Shown: piece after piece, positions 12,722-24,170 of the stretch | How the letters are laid out: each line of letters opens with the position of its first letter | Numbering within the stretch: position 1 is the first letter of the stretch | Assembly: GCA_947396885.1 (NCBI GenBank) | Contig: OX377205.1 | Coordinates: 78,836,969-78,900,968 of the forward strand | Direction: 5' to 3' | DNA length: 64,000 nucleotides | DNA from: Heligmosomoides polygyrus polygyrus | Taxonomy: Eukaryota; Nematoda; Chromadorea; Rhabditida; Heligmosomidae | Position numbers and translations under genes: made by a program | Notes under the pieces: generated by a model | Told to the model about the DNA's origin: nothing | Seen by the model: only the letters and a program-made list of their open reading frames with translations | The model's database searches: none

Positions 12722-12838
12722 CGTTACAGAATGTTTTGCTACGATCAAAACTCTTGCGCCAGGCGAGACTCGAACCGGCACCTTCTGCTTTCCGGGCAGC
12801 GATGCTACGCTTACACCACCGGCGCTGTTTGACCGCAC
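12722..12838 (-). mobile_element. tRNA-derived SINE, family 2, most tRNA-like copy
   Basis: The minus strand reads GCGCCGGTGGTGTAAGCG, a CTGC/GCAG stem with a seven-base loop, GGTGCCGGTTCGAGTCTCGC, then a pairing acceptor end TGGCGCA. It continues into the SINE tail AGAGTTTTGATCG. The anticodon loop lacks T33, so it is not called a tRNA gene. It pairs with an inverted copy at 12898-12985. Confidence 0.65.
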
Positions 12839-12897
12839 GTAACATCCGCGATATCTCGAGGTCTGTCAGCACCCATCCGTGATATTGGGCTGTATCT

Positions 12898-12985
12898 GTA
12901 ACATCGCTGCCCGGAAAGCAGAAGGTGCGGGTTCGAGTCCCGCCTGGCGCAAGAGTTTTGATCGCCACAAAACATCCTGTAACAA
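12898..12985 (+). mobile_element. tRNA-derived SINE, family 2, inverted partner
   Basis: The plus strand has ACATCGCTGCCCGGAAAGCA, the B box GGGTTCGAGTCCCGCC, then TGGCGCAAGAGTTTTGATCG and CAAAACATC. It mirrors 12722-12838 with about 60-100 bases between. Confidence 0.6.
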
Positions 12986-13261
12986 CATGTAGCCTTTCTA
13001 CCAGCCGCTCCTGGCTTAAGCAATTGCGTTAAAAGATTATTATTATGTGATGTCGTTTCTTCGATGTTGATTTGAACTGAACCAGTTTTTATCAAAATTT
13101 TTATTTTCAACCAACAATGTAATGACAGTCATTATCATAAACACTTCTCCATCCAGTGATCAAATTTTCAATACCGAAACGATAGAAATGTTGTGGTTTT
13201 TCAGTGAAATAATTGGACATGTTTCACTGAAAAAGGTGAAGCAGGGCCTCCCCACTTCATC

Positions 13262-14030
13262 AATTTTTCCAGTGTCCGTTTTCGTCAGTGCAGTCACTGT
13301 CGTGTTGCATCCCGACGCCTTCTCTGTTGACGATCGCCGGATACTTTTCCGCGAAAGCTTGATTCGCTCGATCCAGTTGTTCACAGCGAAGATCCGCTTG
13401 AACAGTTTGTCCAGATTTAAACACTTCAAAATGAAGAATTCTACGGATAATCCGCCAAGCACACAGGAGCGCCTTTTTTGGGATGTAAGGTCGGTTCCGA
13501 GTACGTTTTAGTGGATCATTTGGAGGTAGCCACTGCTTTTTACGCTTTGGATCCTCATACAAACCCATTCTTCGTCTCCTACGATAAGTCGATCAAAAAA
13601 AACCGGTCTGTAAGGGGTCGTGAATGCAATGTTACAAGTCGTCGGTCGGTTAGCTCGGTTTTCGACGGACAGATTGTGTGGTACCAAACACCTGCTCAGC
13701 GCACCTGGCCAATCTGTCGTAGATGGAAAGGAATGGCCGATTCAGGTTAGTTGCAGGTACTCGATAGTTCCTCCACTGTTGGACAAGGATTTGTCTCCAC
13801 TTCTGCCCTAAGAATGTCGTTGTCAAATGTGACGGGTGTTGTAGATCGAGAGCAGCCCTATCAAAATTACCGGGTCCGAGCTTGGAAAACCATCCATCGC
13901 ATTTCCGAACGTCGAATGCACTTCGATATTTGTCGCATATATTTTTGGTAGCGACTTTGGTGTTACTACACTTTCGAAACGGAAACGCATGCAATGCCGG
14001 ATATGCTTCTCTGAGATTTCGATGGTCATT
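13262..14030 (-). mobile_element. Mariner fragment, 5' two-thirds
   Basis: The broken minus-strand reading is EISEKHIRHCMRF, AFDVRKCDGWFSKL, FFDRLIVGDEEWV (first catalytic region, near 13590), KKQWLPPNDP, ALLCAWRIIRRILHFEV, SGQTVQADLRCEQLDRANQA, then QHD near 13290. It stops before the third catalytic region. Terminal repeats were not found. Confidence 0.75.
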
Positions 14031-15414
14031 TCACCTGAACTTCCAAACTAAAAATTCAAGAAATAGTTGTTTTGAAAAGAGAAGGTCTCATTTACGTTGG
14101 AGTAACCTGGCACACCTTTAGTCTACAAATAATAAGCAAATATAGTAATGCACAATATAGTTGTGGCCGAATGTATTCGAACGTTCGAAAAAACGCGATT
14201 TTCGAATGTATTCGAATTCGAATGCTCGAAAATCGTCGCTATTAGAATATGTTCGGTTATTCGAAATGTTTGGGAGAGCACAACTTTAATGCACAATAAA
14301 CGACATTACTTATTGGATGACTTAATATTTTTCTAGTCTCCATTGATATTGCTCACCTGAGAAAAATGCAATTTAATCTGGTGTTCGTGAAAACTTTCGA
14401 ATTAAGCAAAAAACTTAAAGAATAAGCGAACCCAGCTAAGTGTCAGCTGGGAGCACGAATTTTTTGGCGCTTTCAGTTCTGGCGCGCTACCAAATTTTCT
14501 ACGTGTTCTATCTACTCCAACTGACTTAGCTAACGCCTTACACTTATTATGGATGTTATCTCGACCGTTCACAAAACTTTGGAAGCAGCCTTCAGCCCGA
14601 GCCTTTGGTTGGATTCAATGTATCTTGGAGTAGTCCATAGATCCAGTTTTTCTTTTGAAATTTCGTGAGCTTATGTGTCTCTTCCTTATTCTCCCATCGA
14701 GTAGAGTCGTTGCCCCTATCTGTTAGCTTATAAAAATTATTACAGGATCAGTGACTTAGCAACGAATTCGCTGTTCTTCTTAATACGTGATATGCGTGGA
14801 AAACATTTCTAGAAAACCACCACAGAATAGCAACAATTATTAGTGGCTGCTAACTGATCTTGGGACGAAATAGGACGCCGTTGATTAGAATGCTCAAATT
14901 AGAACTCTGAGAAGGATAAGGATAAAGCTTCTGAAAATGGTCCTAGCTTTCGTCAGAAATCCTATTTATGAAAGCTCTCACAGTCGCCAGTTCAACAGCA
15001 TTCGTTAGCGATCTCAGTGAGTCCCGTGCACATTGACTGCATACTTCCCCTTCGATAAGCAAACGTTACATACTTCCTTGTCTTATGAAGAGGTCTATTA
15101 CAATGTTCCTCATTTGTTATTAAAACCTCACATTTCAGTACTCTCCCGTGTTTGAAGATTTCAGCTAGCGTTCCTCCGTCTAAATCTAAGACTTCATCTT
15201 ATGCCCTCAAAGATAGCCAAGATTCCGTTGTTCCTTGAGTGTCGTTGTTGGATTTTTCATTCAGGGCAGAGTAGTTTAATAAATTATTCGACATTTCGGA
15301 TTGTAGTATAGTAGTGGAGAAGCGTTAAAATGCGAAATATCCATCTCAGTTTTAGACAGAGACATCGAAAGCTTCTTGCCGCTTCCGTTCTGCCTTTTTT
15401 ACTCTTAAGTCACA
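14031..15414. other. No gene recognised
   Basis: AT-rich intergenic sequence after the mariner fragment. Apart from the TTCGAA patch at 14164-14262, nothing stands out. Confidence 0.45.
14164..14262. repeat. Minor TTCGAA-rich palindromic patch
   Basis: Several TTCGAA and ATTCGAATG motifs resemble the 42-bp repeat but have no clear period. Confidence 0.35.
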
Positions 15415-15830
15415 TTAAGTGTACTCCCAAATAATGTCGACCATGCCTATGTACGGGAGTGAGTAGGATCTGCCTGCAGAGAAGACACTGTGACAGCAAA
15501 CCAGTTGTCGTGCACAAGAATGCGGTGAACGCGACTTGAACATACCTCTAAAAACGTTGAAGTTCATGAAAGCAGTAACAATAAAGAAGCCCTCCAAAGC
15601 GAATCTTCACGAAGCTACCACTATCCACAGTCCCTTAAGCGGGAAGCTGTCTGTTGGAATCCCGGATACAATGCACAGAAAGTACATAAATGCAGGCCTC
15701 CACAGTTTAATGCGTAACCACGAAATGACGCATTCATCATATACATACCTTGCCCATCCATTTGCGGATATACTGCTAGGTGGAGGACATTCGTGGGTAT
15801 CTTCGTATCTTTCGTCTTCTTTTCGCCCAA
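15415..15830 (-). CDS. Possible spliced gene fragment, function unknown
   Basis: On the minus strand there are good donors at 15749/15748 (GGCAAG/GTATGT) and 15546/15545 (TTAGAG/GTATGT), and a good acceptor CTCTGCAG before 15473. The last two exons join in frame as MNFNVFRG then RSYSLPYIGMVDIIWEYT and stop at 15415. A hydrophobic stretch FFIVTAF precedes. The upstream exon can join through a weak acceptor GTGAAG at about 15585. The family is not recognised. It may be a decayed gene. Confidence 0.3.
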
Positions 15831-15954
15831 CTGCACTGGACTGTTTGTCTTGCCTCATCGTGCTTCATTTCCCCCTCCTCCCAACCTCTGATTCACCGCT
15901 GTGGTCTGAAATGGTTCTTGGACGGATGGTTTTTCAAACTTTACTTGACCCTTC

Positions 15955-15995
15955 CACGCTCTGAAGAAGGCGGTTACGCCCAAATTTAGCCGGAA
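15955..15995 (+). ncRNA. Decayed hammerhead-like motif (Penelope 3' end remnant)
   Basis: GCT, CTGAAGA (15961-15967), a perfect 4-bp stem II with GTTA loop (15969-15980), then CAAAT instead of GAAAC, TTAGC, and GGAATAAAGGATCTATA. It aligns with 60111-60160. The G-to-C change in GAAA and a one-base loss should abolish cleavage. No recognisable coding part of the element is left around it. Confidence 0.5.
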
Positions 15996-16624
15996 TAAAG
16001 GATCTATACCAATCTTGGTTCGCCAGCTGTATCACTTGGGTATTCATACTGATCAATATCATGCCAAGATTCAATGACAGTCGAACATGGAATATCTTCG
16101 TATATCCACGAGGGTTTCTTTAACTTTACCCCGAGATTGATGAATCTGGACCCAGGTTTCAAGGCAAGGCACGCGGTGACCTAGCACTCCCATGTCGGCA
16201 GTGTTCTACCCGAAAAAGCTTGAAAGGGAAAGGGGTCTAAATGTTTTGTTGAACAAGTCCAACGCGTTGGCAAATACTTGGCGTTACTTGAAAGAACGTT
16301 TCCTAGAAAGCTTTTGGCTCTCTAACGGGCAGTTGGGGAAAAAATGTTGTTATCTATCGCAATAGAAAACAGACGGAAAATGGTGGTGGAATGCGGTAGG
16401 CATAGTATTTTTTTCTGTTAGGCGACATTGCAAGGCCAAAGCTCACAATCCTGGACCCTGAGGTGTGTGTTTTTAATCAGTCATTTATACTGCCTTCCTT
16501 TGCTTTCTTAAGAATGCCTCAAATGAACCTGAGCACTGCTTTCCCACGGACAGCCTCAGTTTTTGCTGTTTTTCTGTGCATGCTTGAGAAGTGAAGAGCT
16601 GCAAGATATACGAATTCGTGAATC
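15996..16624. other. No gene recognised
   Basis: Sequence between the decayed ribozyme-like end and the polyadenylation signal of collagen B. No domain or repeat identified. Confidence 0.45.
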
Positions 16625-16657
16625 TTTATTTGAGTTGCTTGTCAAAGCAGTAGATGT

Positions 16658-18082
16658 TCAGACAGCGGCATGAACAAGGCGGTTTCTGTACGAACCGGCT
16701 CCGCCTGCACCAGCGGAATAAGTGGCTCCTCTGGCACCACCTGAGTATCCGCCACCGCGAGCAGCTCCAACAGACGCCCTTCCGGCTGAGTATGAGCCTC
16801 CGACGGGCTTTCTGATTCCACCTGAGTACGATCCACCGCCGCCTCCTCCTCCACCACCTGCTACGGCTCCTACGCTTGCGACACGAGATGGACATGGGCA
16901 GTATGCGCCATCACCTCCCGGTGATCCATTTCCTCCCGGCTGTCCAGCTCCTCCAGGTGCTCCTGGAGCTCCGTCATTTCCGCGAGGTCCCGCTGATCCT
17001 GGTGCTCCAGGAGTTCCGGCTCCGTAGCTGGTACCGTCCTGTCCGTTTGGTCCAGGTGGTCCAGCTGGTCCTGGTGCTCCTGATGGGCCAGGTTGACCGA
17101 ATGATCTGGTGCCTAAAAGGGCTCAGTTGTGATTCTGCCTTTCTTTGCGATCGTTTTTCAAGGTTACCTGGTGCTCCGGCTTGACCGTCCCGTCCACGTG
17201 CTCCAGGGTTTCCGTCAGGTCCGGGAGCTCCAGGGGGTCCAGGTGGGCCGGATTCGCCTGAAGCATTAGCATATTTTTGAGATGTGCATGACAATGTCAA
17301 AGACTTTCTTACCTCCACCGAAGCCCTGTCCGTCCTGTCCGGGGTTTCCAGAAGGTCCTGCTGCTCCAGGTCCTCCGTTAGGTCCAGGTGGGCCAGGTGG
17401 TCCTGCTGGGCATACAATACAGCCGCTTGACACACTCTCTGTGAAGCCTGATCCTCCAACTCCGCTCGCACCTGTTGCACCAGCCATACCGTCCTCTCCA
17501 GGATGACCCGGTTGACCAGCAGGTCCTAAAAGTTGCTTAGTGAATTGAGCTCAGTAAGGGTTATTCTGAGAGGATATAAGGTTTGTTTGGTTTGCTAACC
17601 TGGTGGTCCGGGTGGGCACCCAGCAGCCATAGCAGCGCACTGGCAGCCTCCTCCGCCACCACCTCCTCCAGCGTACCCTCCAGCGCCGCCGGCCGCGTAG
17701 CCTCCACGGCCACCTCCGGTGCTGTAGCTGCCACCTCTTCGGACTCTGGCCGAGAACACCGAGATCTCCGAGGGATCGCTGGTTTGTTGTGGGACCATCA
17801 TCGTCTTCCATGCGTCGTTCGCGATGTGCTGAAATCGTTGAGCTTCATGTCAGCTCGCAAAAATGCTTTCAGTCTGTACCGCTTGAGGAAACAGTTTGAC
17901 GTGTGGAGAAGACTTAAAGTGGTCTTTAGTCTCACCTTGAACTGGTCCAAATCCTTCTCGACATCCCTCTGGAACTCGTTGATATCACTGATGACGTCGA
18001 ATATGATCACAAACGTCGCTGCCAGGATGACGGCGGTGCTGATGAATGTGCCGGCGATGGCGTATTGGAGGATAGCACCCAT
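16658..18082 (-). CDS. Cuticle collagen B (five coding exons)
   Basis: Predicted exons are 18082-17936, 17828-17600, 17525-17313, 17257-17168 and 17112-16658, giving about 377 residues. All introns are GT-AG with the same phases as the other four collagens. The layout matches collagen A: an N-terminal hydrophobic segment, the conserved [17 protein letters not shown] stretch, ANDAWKTMM, an RVRR cleavage site at residues 77-80, and Gly-X-Y blocks flanked by CQCA, CIVCP and YCPCP. The tail is rich in GG-SYSAG type repeats. AATAAA lies at 16630-16625. Exon 2 is nearly identical to exon 2 of collagen D, more than the other exons are. The product is a structural component of the extracellular cuticle. 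Confidence 0.92.
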
Positions 18083-18252
18083 CTGAAAGCGGGGTTTGAC
18101 AGAATCAGGAAACGAAGGTCGTTGTGATGTCTGATAAGAAGTACAGCTCTTCAGAAATAATTGAAAAAAAAAGATAATAAAGGATTTTTTCGGACCAGCG
18201 AGAACAAGCAAATAATAGGGAAAAGTGTGAGACTGATGACTTCTAAGGCTAC

Positions 18253-18285
18253 CTTAGGTTTGCGAAAGGCGATGATGCCGGTGAT
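18253..18285 (-). promoter_or_regulatory. Leader exon of collagen B with TATA box
   Basis: The non-coding exon ends at 18253 in donor CCTAAG/GTAGCC. Its intron (18252-18083) ends TTTCAG at the ATG. A TATATAA box lies at 18315-18309. The exon shares AGCATCACCG with the collagen A leader and the TTTCGCAAACCT-like 3' end with the collagen D leader. The conserved upstream block is at 18373-18399. Confidence 0.6.
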
Positions 18286-18372
18286 GCTTTTGGAGCGGCG
18301 GGTTCAGTTTATATAGCGTGGTTGTTCGACTGTTCTGCAGTGAGCTGTGTGTTTGCGTGTTTTCGCCGACAG

Positions 18373-18399
18373 CATTGTTGTCTTCCGTGCCATGGAACC
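18373..18399 (-). promoter_or_regulatory. Conserved upstream block of collagen B
   Basis: On the gene strand this reads GGTTCCATGGCACGGAAG followed by ACAACAATG. It aligns with the blocks at 10975-10999 and 30354-30377. It lies about 60-85 bp upstream of the TATA box. Confidence 0.5.
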
Positions 18400-18419
18400 G
18401 GTCATCTGTCCTCGCCAAC

Positions 18420-20457
18420 TCGACCGAGATGTGGTGGCAGATGAACGGCTGCCGCTTGATGTTATTGAAGGTTAGTTGGTCACTCGTTTGCATCGGGACA
18501 ATGGCGGTCTCCTAACCAGTTGAAGGGATCAGAGTCAATAGGTGTTCCTCTTCCTGCGAAACGCTTAAAAGGAGCGTATAGTTGTTTTCGCCAGTCATTG
18601 GAATGACTGTAGTTGCAAGACATAGGCTACTGCTTTTCGCGTGTAAGCAGCACTACGCTTAAAGCTTATTGGAGGAATTGTTCTTCTTACCCATAGTAGG
18701 TACCGCAGTTAAGCTGATCAAGGATATCCAGGTGCGCTTTGAACGGACATATGACCGCTCTTTGGTCAGGATTGTTACCACTTCATCAACTACCCTGCGA
18801 AGCTTCTCACTCTGACTTGCCCATCGGCTTGCCACTCAAGCATTTCTGACTGCTGAGCAAAATATAACGAGATTGGCGTTATTCAATTCATATGTGGGTT
18901 GCGCCACGTACTCTACTTCTCGAGATATCGTAGAGGCGACCGATACTGACGACTGAAAGGCCGACTGCTGATTTGGCCCAACAATGAATGTCTTGCGATG
19001 GTCAATCGGCGGAAAGTCAGAGCGTTCGCTTTTCAAGAACGCATTTATGATGTCACTAAAGTTGCTCCAACCACTTCGTACGTTCCCGGGTTTCGTGTTA
19101 GAGGAGGGTCGCAATTCCGTGCGTTTGCAAAGATTATCAGACTGGCTCGCTTTATTGAAAGAGTAGCAATCCTCGTCCTATTTCACTGAGGATATTGTTT
19201 TAAGGGCGAGTGTAGCGCAGTCGGGGGAGGCGCCGACTGTCGATACCATGTTCCTGGTTCGGATTTCCCGCCCAGGCTAACCAAGCCTTCCATCCCTCCG
19301 GGGTCGGTGAATTGGTACCAGACTTGTCGGGGAGAATAAAGCTCTGACTTGTTCATCGGCTGGCCACCGCAAGTCATTGTATGGCCGAACACGCATTCAA
19401 ATCGCCTCCACGACATCCCGTAGAAGTAGAATGCGTGGCGTATCCCAAACGGGATTGAATAACACCGTCCTTTATCCTTTATCCTTATATTGTTTTAAAA
19501 CTTTTGTCCACATCTATCTTGTAGAGCCTTCTATGCGCTATCTGATGCCGCTTAATTTTTGGAAAAGGCTCAAGTATAAAAATTAACGGCAATTTTATGC
19601 TCATGGATCATCGGAGAAGAACATCAGCAAATAAGAAGACCTTCAAAAATGGCTTGATGAATGGATCGTCACAAAAACATACCAATCTTTTTAACGATAT
19701 AATCCACAAGCTGCCTATAAATTGGAATAACGTTGTTGTTAAAAATGGTGATTATAAATAATAAAAGCTGGTTGAAAACAATTTTGAATTGTTTTACTTC
19801 AATTCGTAAAAAAACGAGCTTTTGTAGTTGCGCGTCTAATAGACGAATGAAAAGAGGAGGAGGTGGTTGAAGAAAAAAGGAGAAGAATGAGTGAGACAAA
19901 AGAAAGGAGGACTAGAAGAAACATGGGGAAATAGCCAAAAAAGATGATTAAGAGGAGGAGGATGGACAAGATGATGAGTGCTACGAAGTGAAGGAAGTCA
20001 AAGAAATTAGGAGGGACTTGAGTAGTTGTTGACGAAGAAGGTGACGACGGTTTTGAGAGAGTTCTCGTAGTGGTTTTCTTTTAGGAGAGCCATGACTAAC
20101 CCATTTGTGGGGTGCGCCACACACTCTACTTCTATGAGATGTTGTGAAGATGATTAGAATACGTATTTGGGCTTCATAACGGCTTGCGATAGGCTGCCGA
20201 TAAAAACCTCAGTGTTTTTCCTTCCTAAGGACTAAATCACCGGAGAGGTTGCAGGGTTGATTAGGCCTGACGTCAGCTATCTTTGATTCAGGGTCCTTTC
20301 ATTAGGCCCTTTTGTGCTGCGGGTTCCAAGAGAATCGACTGTAAATTTTGAAGGCATCATGGAAAAGCACCAGCACCTGCGCTTCTCAGTTTTAGATTTT
20401 TATCAAAGGTAGCTGAAATATGCTTGCATGTGGTGACGAACAAGGGACTAATGAACT
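18420..20457. other. Intergenic between collagens B and C; one SINE
   Basis: Contains the SINE at 19204-19489. Purine-rich sequence at 19845-19950. No gene recognised. Confidence 0.45.
19204..19489 (+). mobile_element. tRNA-derived SINE, family 1
   Basis: It has A-box-like TAGCGCAGTCGGGGGAGG and B-box-like GGTTCGGATTTCC. A tail region includes CATCGGCTGGCCACCGCAAG and CGCCTCCACGACATC, and it ends in CCTTTATCC repeats. Related copies lie at 32141, 46447 and 50447 (minus). Confidence 0.7.
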
Positions 20458-20483
20458 TTTATTTCGCATATTTCAGTAGCCAT

Positions 20484-21873
20484 CTAAGCCTGAACGCGGC
20501 GATTTCTGTACGATCCAGCTCCTCCACCGGCCGGATAAGATCCTGCTCCACTCTTGGCACCGCCTGAGTATGCGCCACCGCCAGCTGGTCTGCCAGCTGA
20601 GTACGATCCTGCTCCAGATGGCGCTGGAGCGCTGACTCCGGCTGAGTACGATCCTCCTCCACCGCCTACGGGGGTGCTACGAGAGGGACATGGGCAGTAT
20701 GCGGCGTCGGCTCCAGGTGATCCGGTCGCTCCAGGCAGGCCAGCTTGTCCGGGTGCTCCTGGAGCTCCGTCATTACCGCGAGGTCCTTGTGTTCCGGCTG
20801 GTCCTGGCGCTGCGTCGTTGTAGCTTCCACTGCCGTCTTCACCATTTGGACCCGCTGGACCAGCTGGTCCAGGCGCTCCCATAGGCCCGGGTAAGCTGAT
20901 CGTCCTTGTTCCTGAAAGCAATTATTTGTCACCACCGTCTAGCGTTGCTACTGTCTTTGCGGAGATACCTGGAGCTCCAAGTTGACCATCTTGTCCGGGT
21001 GCACCAGGAGTTCCATCGGGTCCAGCTGGCCCAGGTGCACCAGCTGGTCCAGGCTCTCCTGGAAAGCCAATTGGATTTTTCTAGCAAGGCAGAATAAAGC
21101 GTTTCAATGGGTTGATTACCTGGACCACTGCCTTGACCGTCTTGTCCAGGATTTCCAGAAGGCCCTGTTGGTCCTGCGCCTCCGTCCGGACCTGGTGGAC
21201 CTGGTGATCCAGCTGGACAAGCAATGCAGCCAGTTCCTACGCTTTCTGCATAGCCCGATTCTCCTGCAGCGCCTGCACCTCCTGGAGCTCCTGCTAGACC
21301 GTCTTCACCAGCATGACCAGGTTGTCCGGGAGGTCCTAAACGTCACCCAATGAGGTTATGGAAGAAGAGGAAGTGTTCGAATTTCCGAATGTAGTTGTTT
21401 ACCTGGTGGACCTGGTGGACATCCAGTTGTCGCTGCGGCACACTGGCAACCTCCTCCGCCTCCGCCAGCGACATATGAACCGCCTCCACCGCCTGCTGCG
21501 TATCCTCCGCCACCACCTCCAGTGCTGTAGCTGCCGCCTCTTCGGATTCTGGCTGAGAACACGGAGATCTTCGATGGCTGTTGGGTTTGCTGTGGGAGCA
21601 TCATGGTTGTCCACGCATCATTCGCAATCGACTGAAACATTTGTTCTTAATTGAGCGTTCAGCGGAACGCAGAACGTTTTCCGATGGGTGGAAACATCCC
21701 GAAGAGGCGCGGGGTCTTATGTGTACCTTGAACTGGTCCAAATCCTTCTCTACATCTTTCTGGAACTCGTTGATATCGCTGATGACGTCGAAGATGATCA
21801 CAAATGTGGCGGTGAGGATGAAAGCGGTGCTGACGAATGTGCCGGCGATGGCGTAGTGGAGTATAGCACCCAT
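20484..21873 (-). CDS. Cuticle collagen C (five coding exons)
   Basis: Predicted exons are 21873-21727, 21631-21403, 21335-21120, 21058-20969 and 20911-20484, giving about 369 residues. It has the N-terminal hydrophobic segment, the ANDAWTTMM motif, and an RIRR cleavage site at residues 77-80. Three Gly-X-Y blocks are bordered by CQCA, CIACP and YCPCP. The tail repeats GSYSAG and YSGG and ends SYRNRRVQA. All introns are GT-AG and the phases match the other collagens. AATAAA lies at 20463-20458. The acceptor before the ATG is TTCCAG. The leader exon is probably far upstream (ending at 23204), which would make a 1.33-kb leader intron holding a 31-bp hairpin. Confidence 0.92.
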
Positions 21874-22695
21874 CTGGAAGTAAAGCGGTAGTAGTTTCGT
21901 TGAGCGGTTTGAAGAAGACCACTTTATAAGGTATCCCAAAAAATCATTGCCTGTTTGAATGGTAATACATTTCTTGTTCCTTTAACTACAGTAGGGCTGC
22001 ATAAGGTGCTTCAAAATGTAAGAAGGCCGTGGGTCATGCTGCGTGTTTAGTACGCGCCGCGCTGCTGTTTAGCGTGCCGTGATGTTTGATTGGTTGATAG
22101 TTTACATTTCGCTTTTGTGAAGCTTTACAATCGAGTAATATAGTAGTAGTAATAGAAACAGTTTCGACTAAGGGAATAAGCAAAAGAAGAACTAGGACTT
22201 TATCTGGAAGAAATAGAGAATGGACTTGTAACAAATCGTGAAAAGAGGTTTAGTTTCACCGGCGTATTAAGGTGAACCTTTGCGTGATTCCTAAGGTTAA
22301 TGGTGTAATTTTCCGCCAGAACTTTTGCCATGAGGTGATCCGAAAGACTCGATAACAGCACAATTTCCTGGTCGAGAAAGGTTTTTCTTGAAAAGTGCAT
22401 TCTCCAAATCCGAAAAATGATAAACTGGTTAAGGTTCAATTCCTAAGTCAACAATTCTGGAATGAAATATCAAATATAATCGTAGTGAACTCAAAATATT
22501 GCTCAAGTTAAAGGTCGTTTTTAGGCCTCCGAAGACGACGACAAGGTCGAGACGTCAGGTCAATAAAAGTTCCAGCTAACAACCTTGTGGTACAAAAGTA
22601 TTACATATATGTAAGCGTTCAATTTAAAGGTCTTCAAGGGCAGCGTAAAAATTCGTGCAAAAAATGTTACTCGATTTCGAATTCTACCTAAACGG

Positions 22696-22786
22696 CAGTT
22701 ACACTACCATTCACGCTGGCATTCCATCGGTCAGACGCGTGGCGTGACCAATAATTGGAATGCCAGCGTGAATGGTAGTGCAACTG
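22696..22786. repeat. 31-bp hairpin in the collagen C leader intron
   Basis: Arms 22696-22726 and 22756-22786 match at 30 of 31 positions, with a 29-base loop. It starts CAGTTACACTACC. Possible small-RNA precursor, MITE remnant or cruciform. Confidence 0.8.
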
Positions 22787-23203
22787 ACGTGAACTTGTGC
22801 CACACTAGAGGACCAGGCTAAACGTCTTTTTTAGGCACAAAGAAGCTATTCACTGCAGCTTGAAACTGGAGGAGAAGCTTTCCAAGACTGTCCAAGCAGT
22901 GCAAATATTTTCTCTGCACTCTGTGCTCTGTATTAGGAAAGTTATGGCTCTTATAGCTTAATGCGCATTCTCTCAGATTTCAAATGCAAGGGGTATTCTT
23001 TATTCTACTGTTGCAAAATTCACGAAGATGATTTTGCATCCCTTTATGTTTCTTTAAACCACAGAAATATTCTAAAACACGACTATATGCATTTTAAGGC
23101 TCAGATTCACTACGAGCAGTACAAAATGCTTGGAATATTCCCCACAGCGCGCGAGTATGAGAATTAAAATTTGACGCTCTCTGAAGACGGAGTATGAGCT
23201 CAC

Positions 23204-23255
23204 CTTTGGCAAGAACAACTGTTGGTGAATCGAGGGTAATTTCCATTCCTTATGT
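23204..23255 (-). promoter_or_regulatory. Candidate leader exon and promoter of collagen C
   Basis: On the minus strand CTTGCCAAAG is followed by the donor GTGAGC, with the exon end at 23204. This resembles the CTTTGGCAAACCTGAG end of the collagen D leader. Upstream, 23320-23440 weakly resembles the promoter regions of A, B and D (GCGCCGTT, CGGGACAACAGCG). No clear TATA box is visible; TACATAAGG near 23250 is the best match. The link to collagen C is inferred from order and similarity. Confidence 0.35.
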
Positions 23256-23616
23256 ACCTACTGTTCTCGTAAAAGTGTTCTAGTTTCTTAGGAGAAGCAT
23301 TAGGGTTATGTGTTTGTTATCTGCTTGGTTGCGGCGCCGTTCGCTTTTATGGTATAGCACTACAAATCCGGTCCTCACCTTGGTAGAACCATGTTTGTCG
23401 GCGGACAGACGGTCATTTATTCGAGTCGGGACAACAGCGTTCCCGTGAGAAGTCGCGGAGGAGGTGACGCGTCTAATGGATTTCCGCTCCTCTGAGAGTC
23501 GCTTAAAGGAAAGCGGGTTTGGCTTCGGTGGTCACTGCGGTGACGGGGATAGGGCGAGGTTGGGCTGGAAACTCGCGACTGCTAGCAGCGTGCAGTCGAA
23601 GGAAATTATGGTGCAA

Positions 23617-23661
23617 TCCCTGTCGGGGGGAGGTGGGGGGGGGGGGGAGGGGGGGGGGGGC
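23617..23661 (+). repeat. G-run tract, potential G-quadruplex
   Basis: Runs of G interrupted by single A or T between TCCCTGTC and CAGTCCAT. An inverted C-run copy with the same flanks (GACTGCTCC ... GACAGGGATTGCACC) is at 24130-24170. Confidence 0.7.
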
Positions 23662-24129
23662 AGTCCATTATGAATTGTTAACGATAGCTACGTAGTATCT
23701 GTACTTGCAACATGCAATACAACATATGAATGCTTAACTTACCTGATCCCCTCTCTTGAAAATGTCCGAGCGTTACGATGAAACATTGAAAAAGTTTTAA
23801 TATGGGAATATGCACCGTGCAGGGAGGGGGGCACTATGCACGGCAGCACGGTTGTGGTCCAAAACTCTATTTGCTTTGGAAATAAATCGCAAACCGCTAT
23901 GCACTAATTGATTAAGGTAATAACGTTGCTTTAACGTGTTTTCGTGGTTTCATAGTATTGTAATTGTTACAGGTTTCTATTCAATTTGCTGTGTTTTCGT
24001 TACTCCCTCCCCCCGACTAAGAAAGCAACTTAGAAAGCTGATTTTATTGGAAGGATAGAAATGGATAATGTAAGCATATTTTTATATTTACATGTTGTGA
24101 TGCATGTTGCATCTCTTTAGAACTTGAAA

Positions 24130-24170
24130 TGGACTGCTCCTCCTCCCCCCCCCCGACAGGGATTGCACCG
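24130..24170 (+). repeat. Inverted C-run partner of 23617-23661
   Basis: ATGGACTGCTCCTCC, a C run, then GACAGGGATTGCACC, the reverse complement of the flanks of the G-run tract. The two form an inverted pair about 470 bp apart. Confidence 0.6.

Noticed and set aside
12762..12838. Functional tRNA gene on the minus strand
   Set aside because: The acceptor and T arm look good, but the anticodon loop lacks T33, and the same sequence with a common tail is dispersed as a SINE.
20666..21353. Long frames antisense or out of frame to the collagen exons
   Set aside because: Gly-X-Y coding sequence is GC-rich and leaves the other frames open; the collagen frame with matching splice phases explains the region. 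The same holds at the other four collagens.
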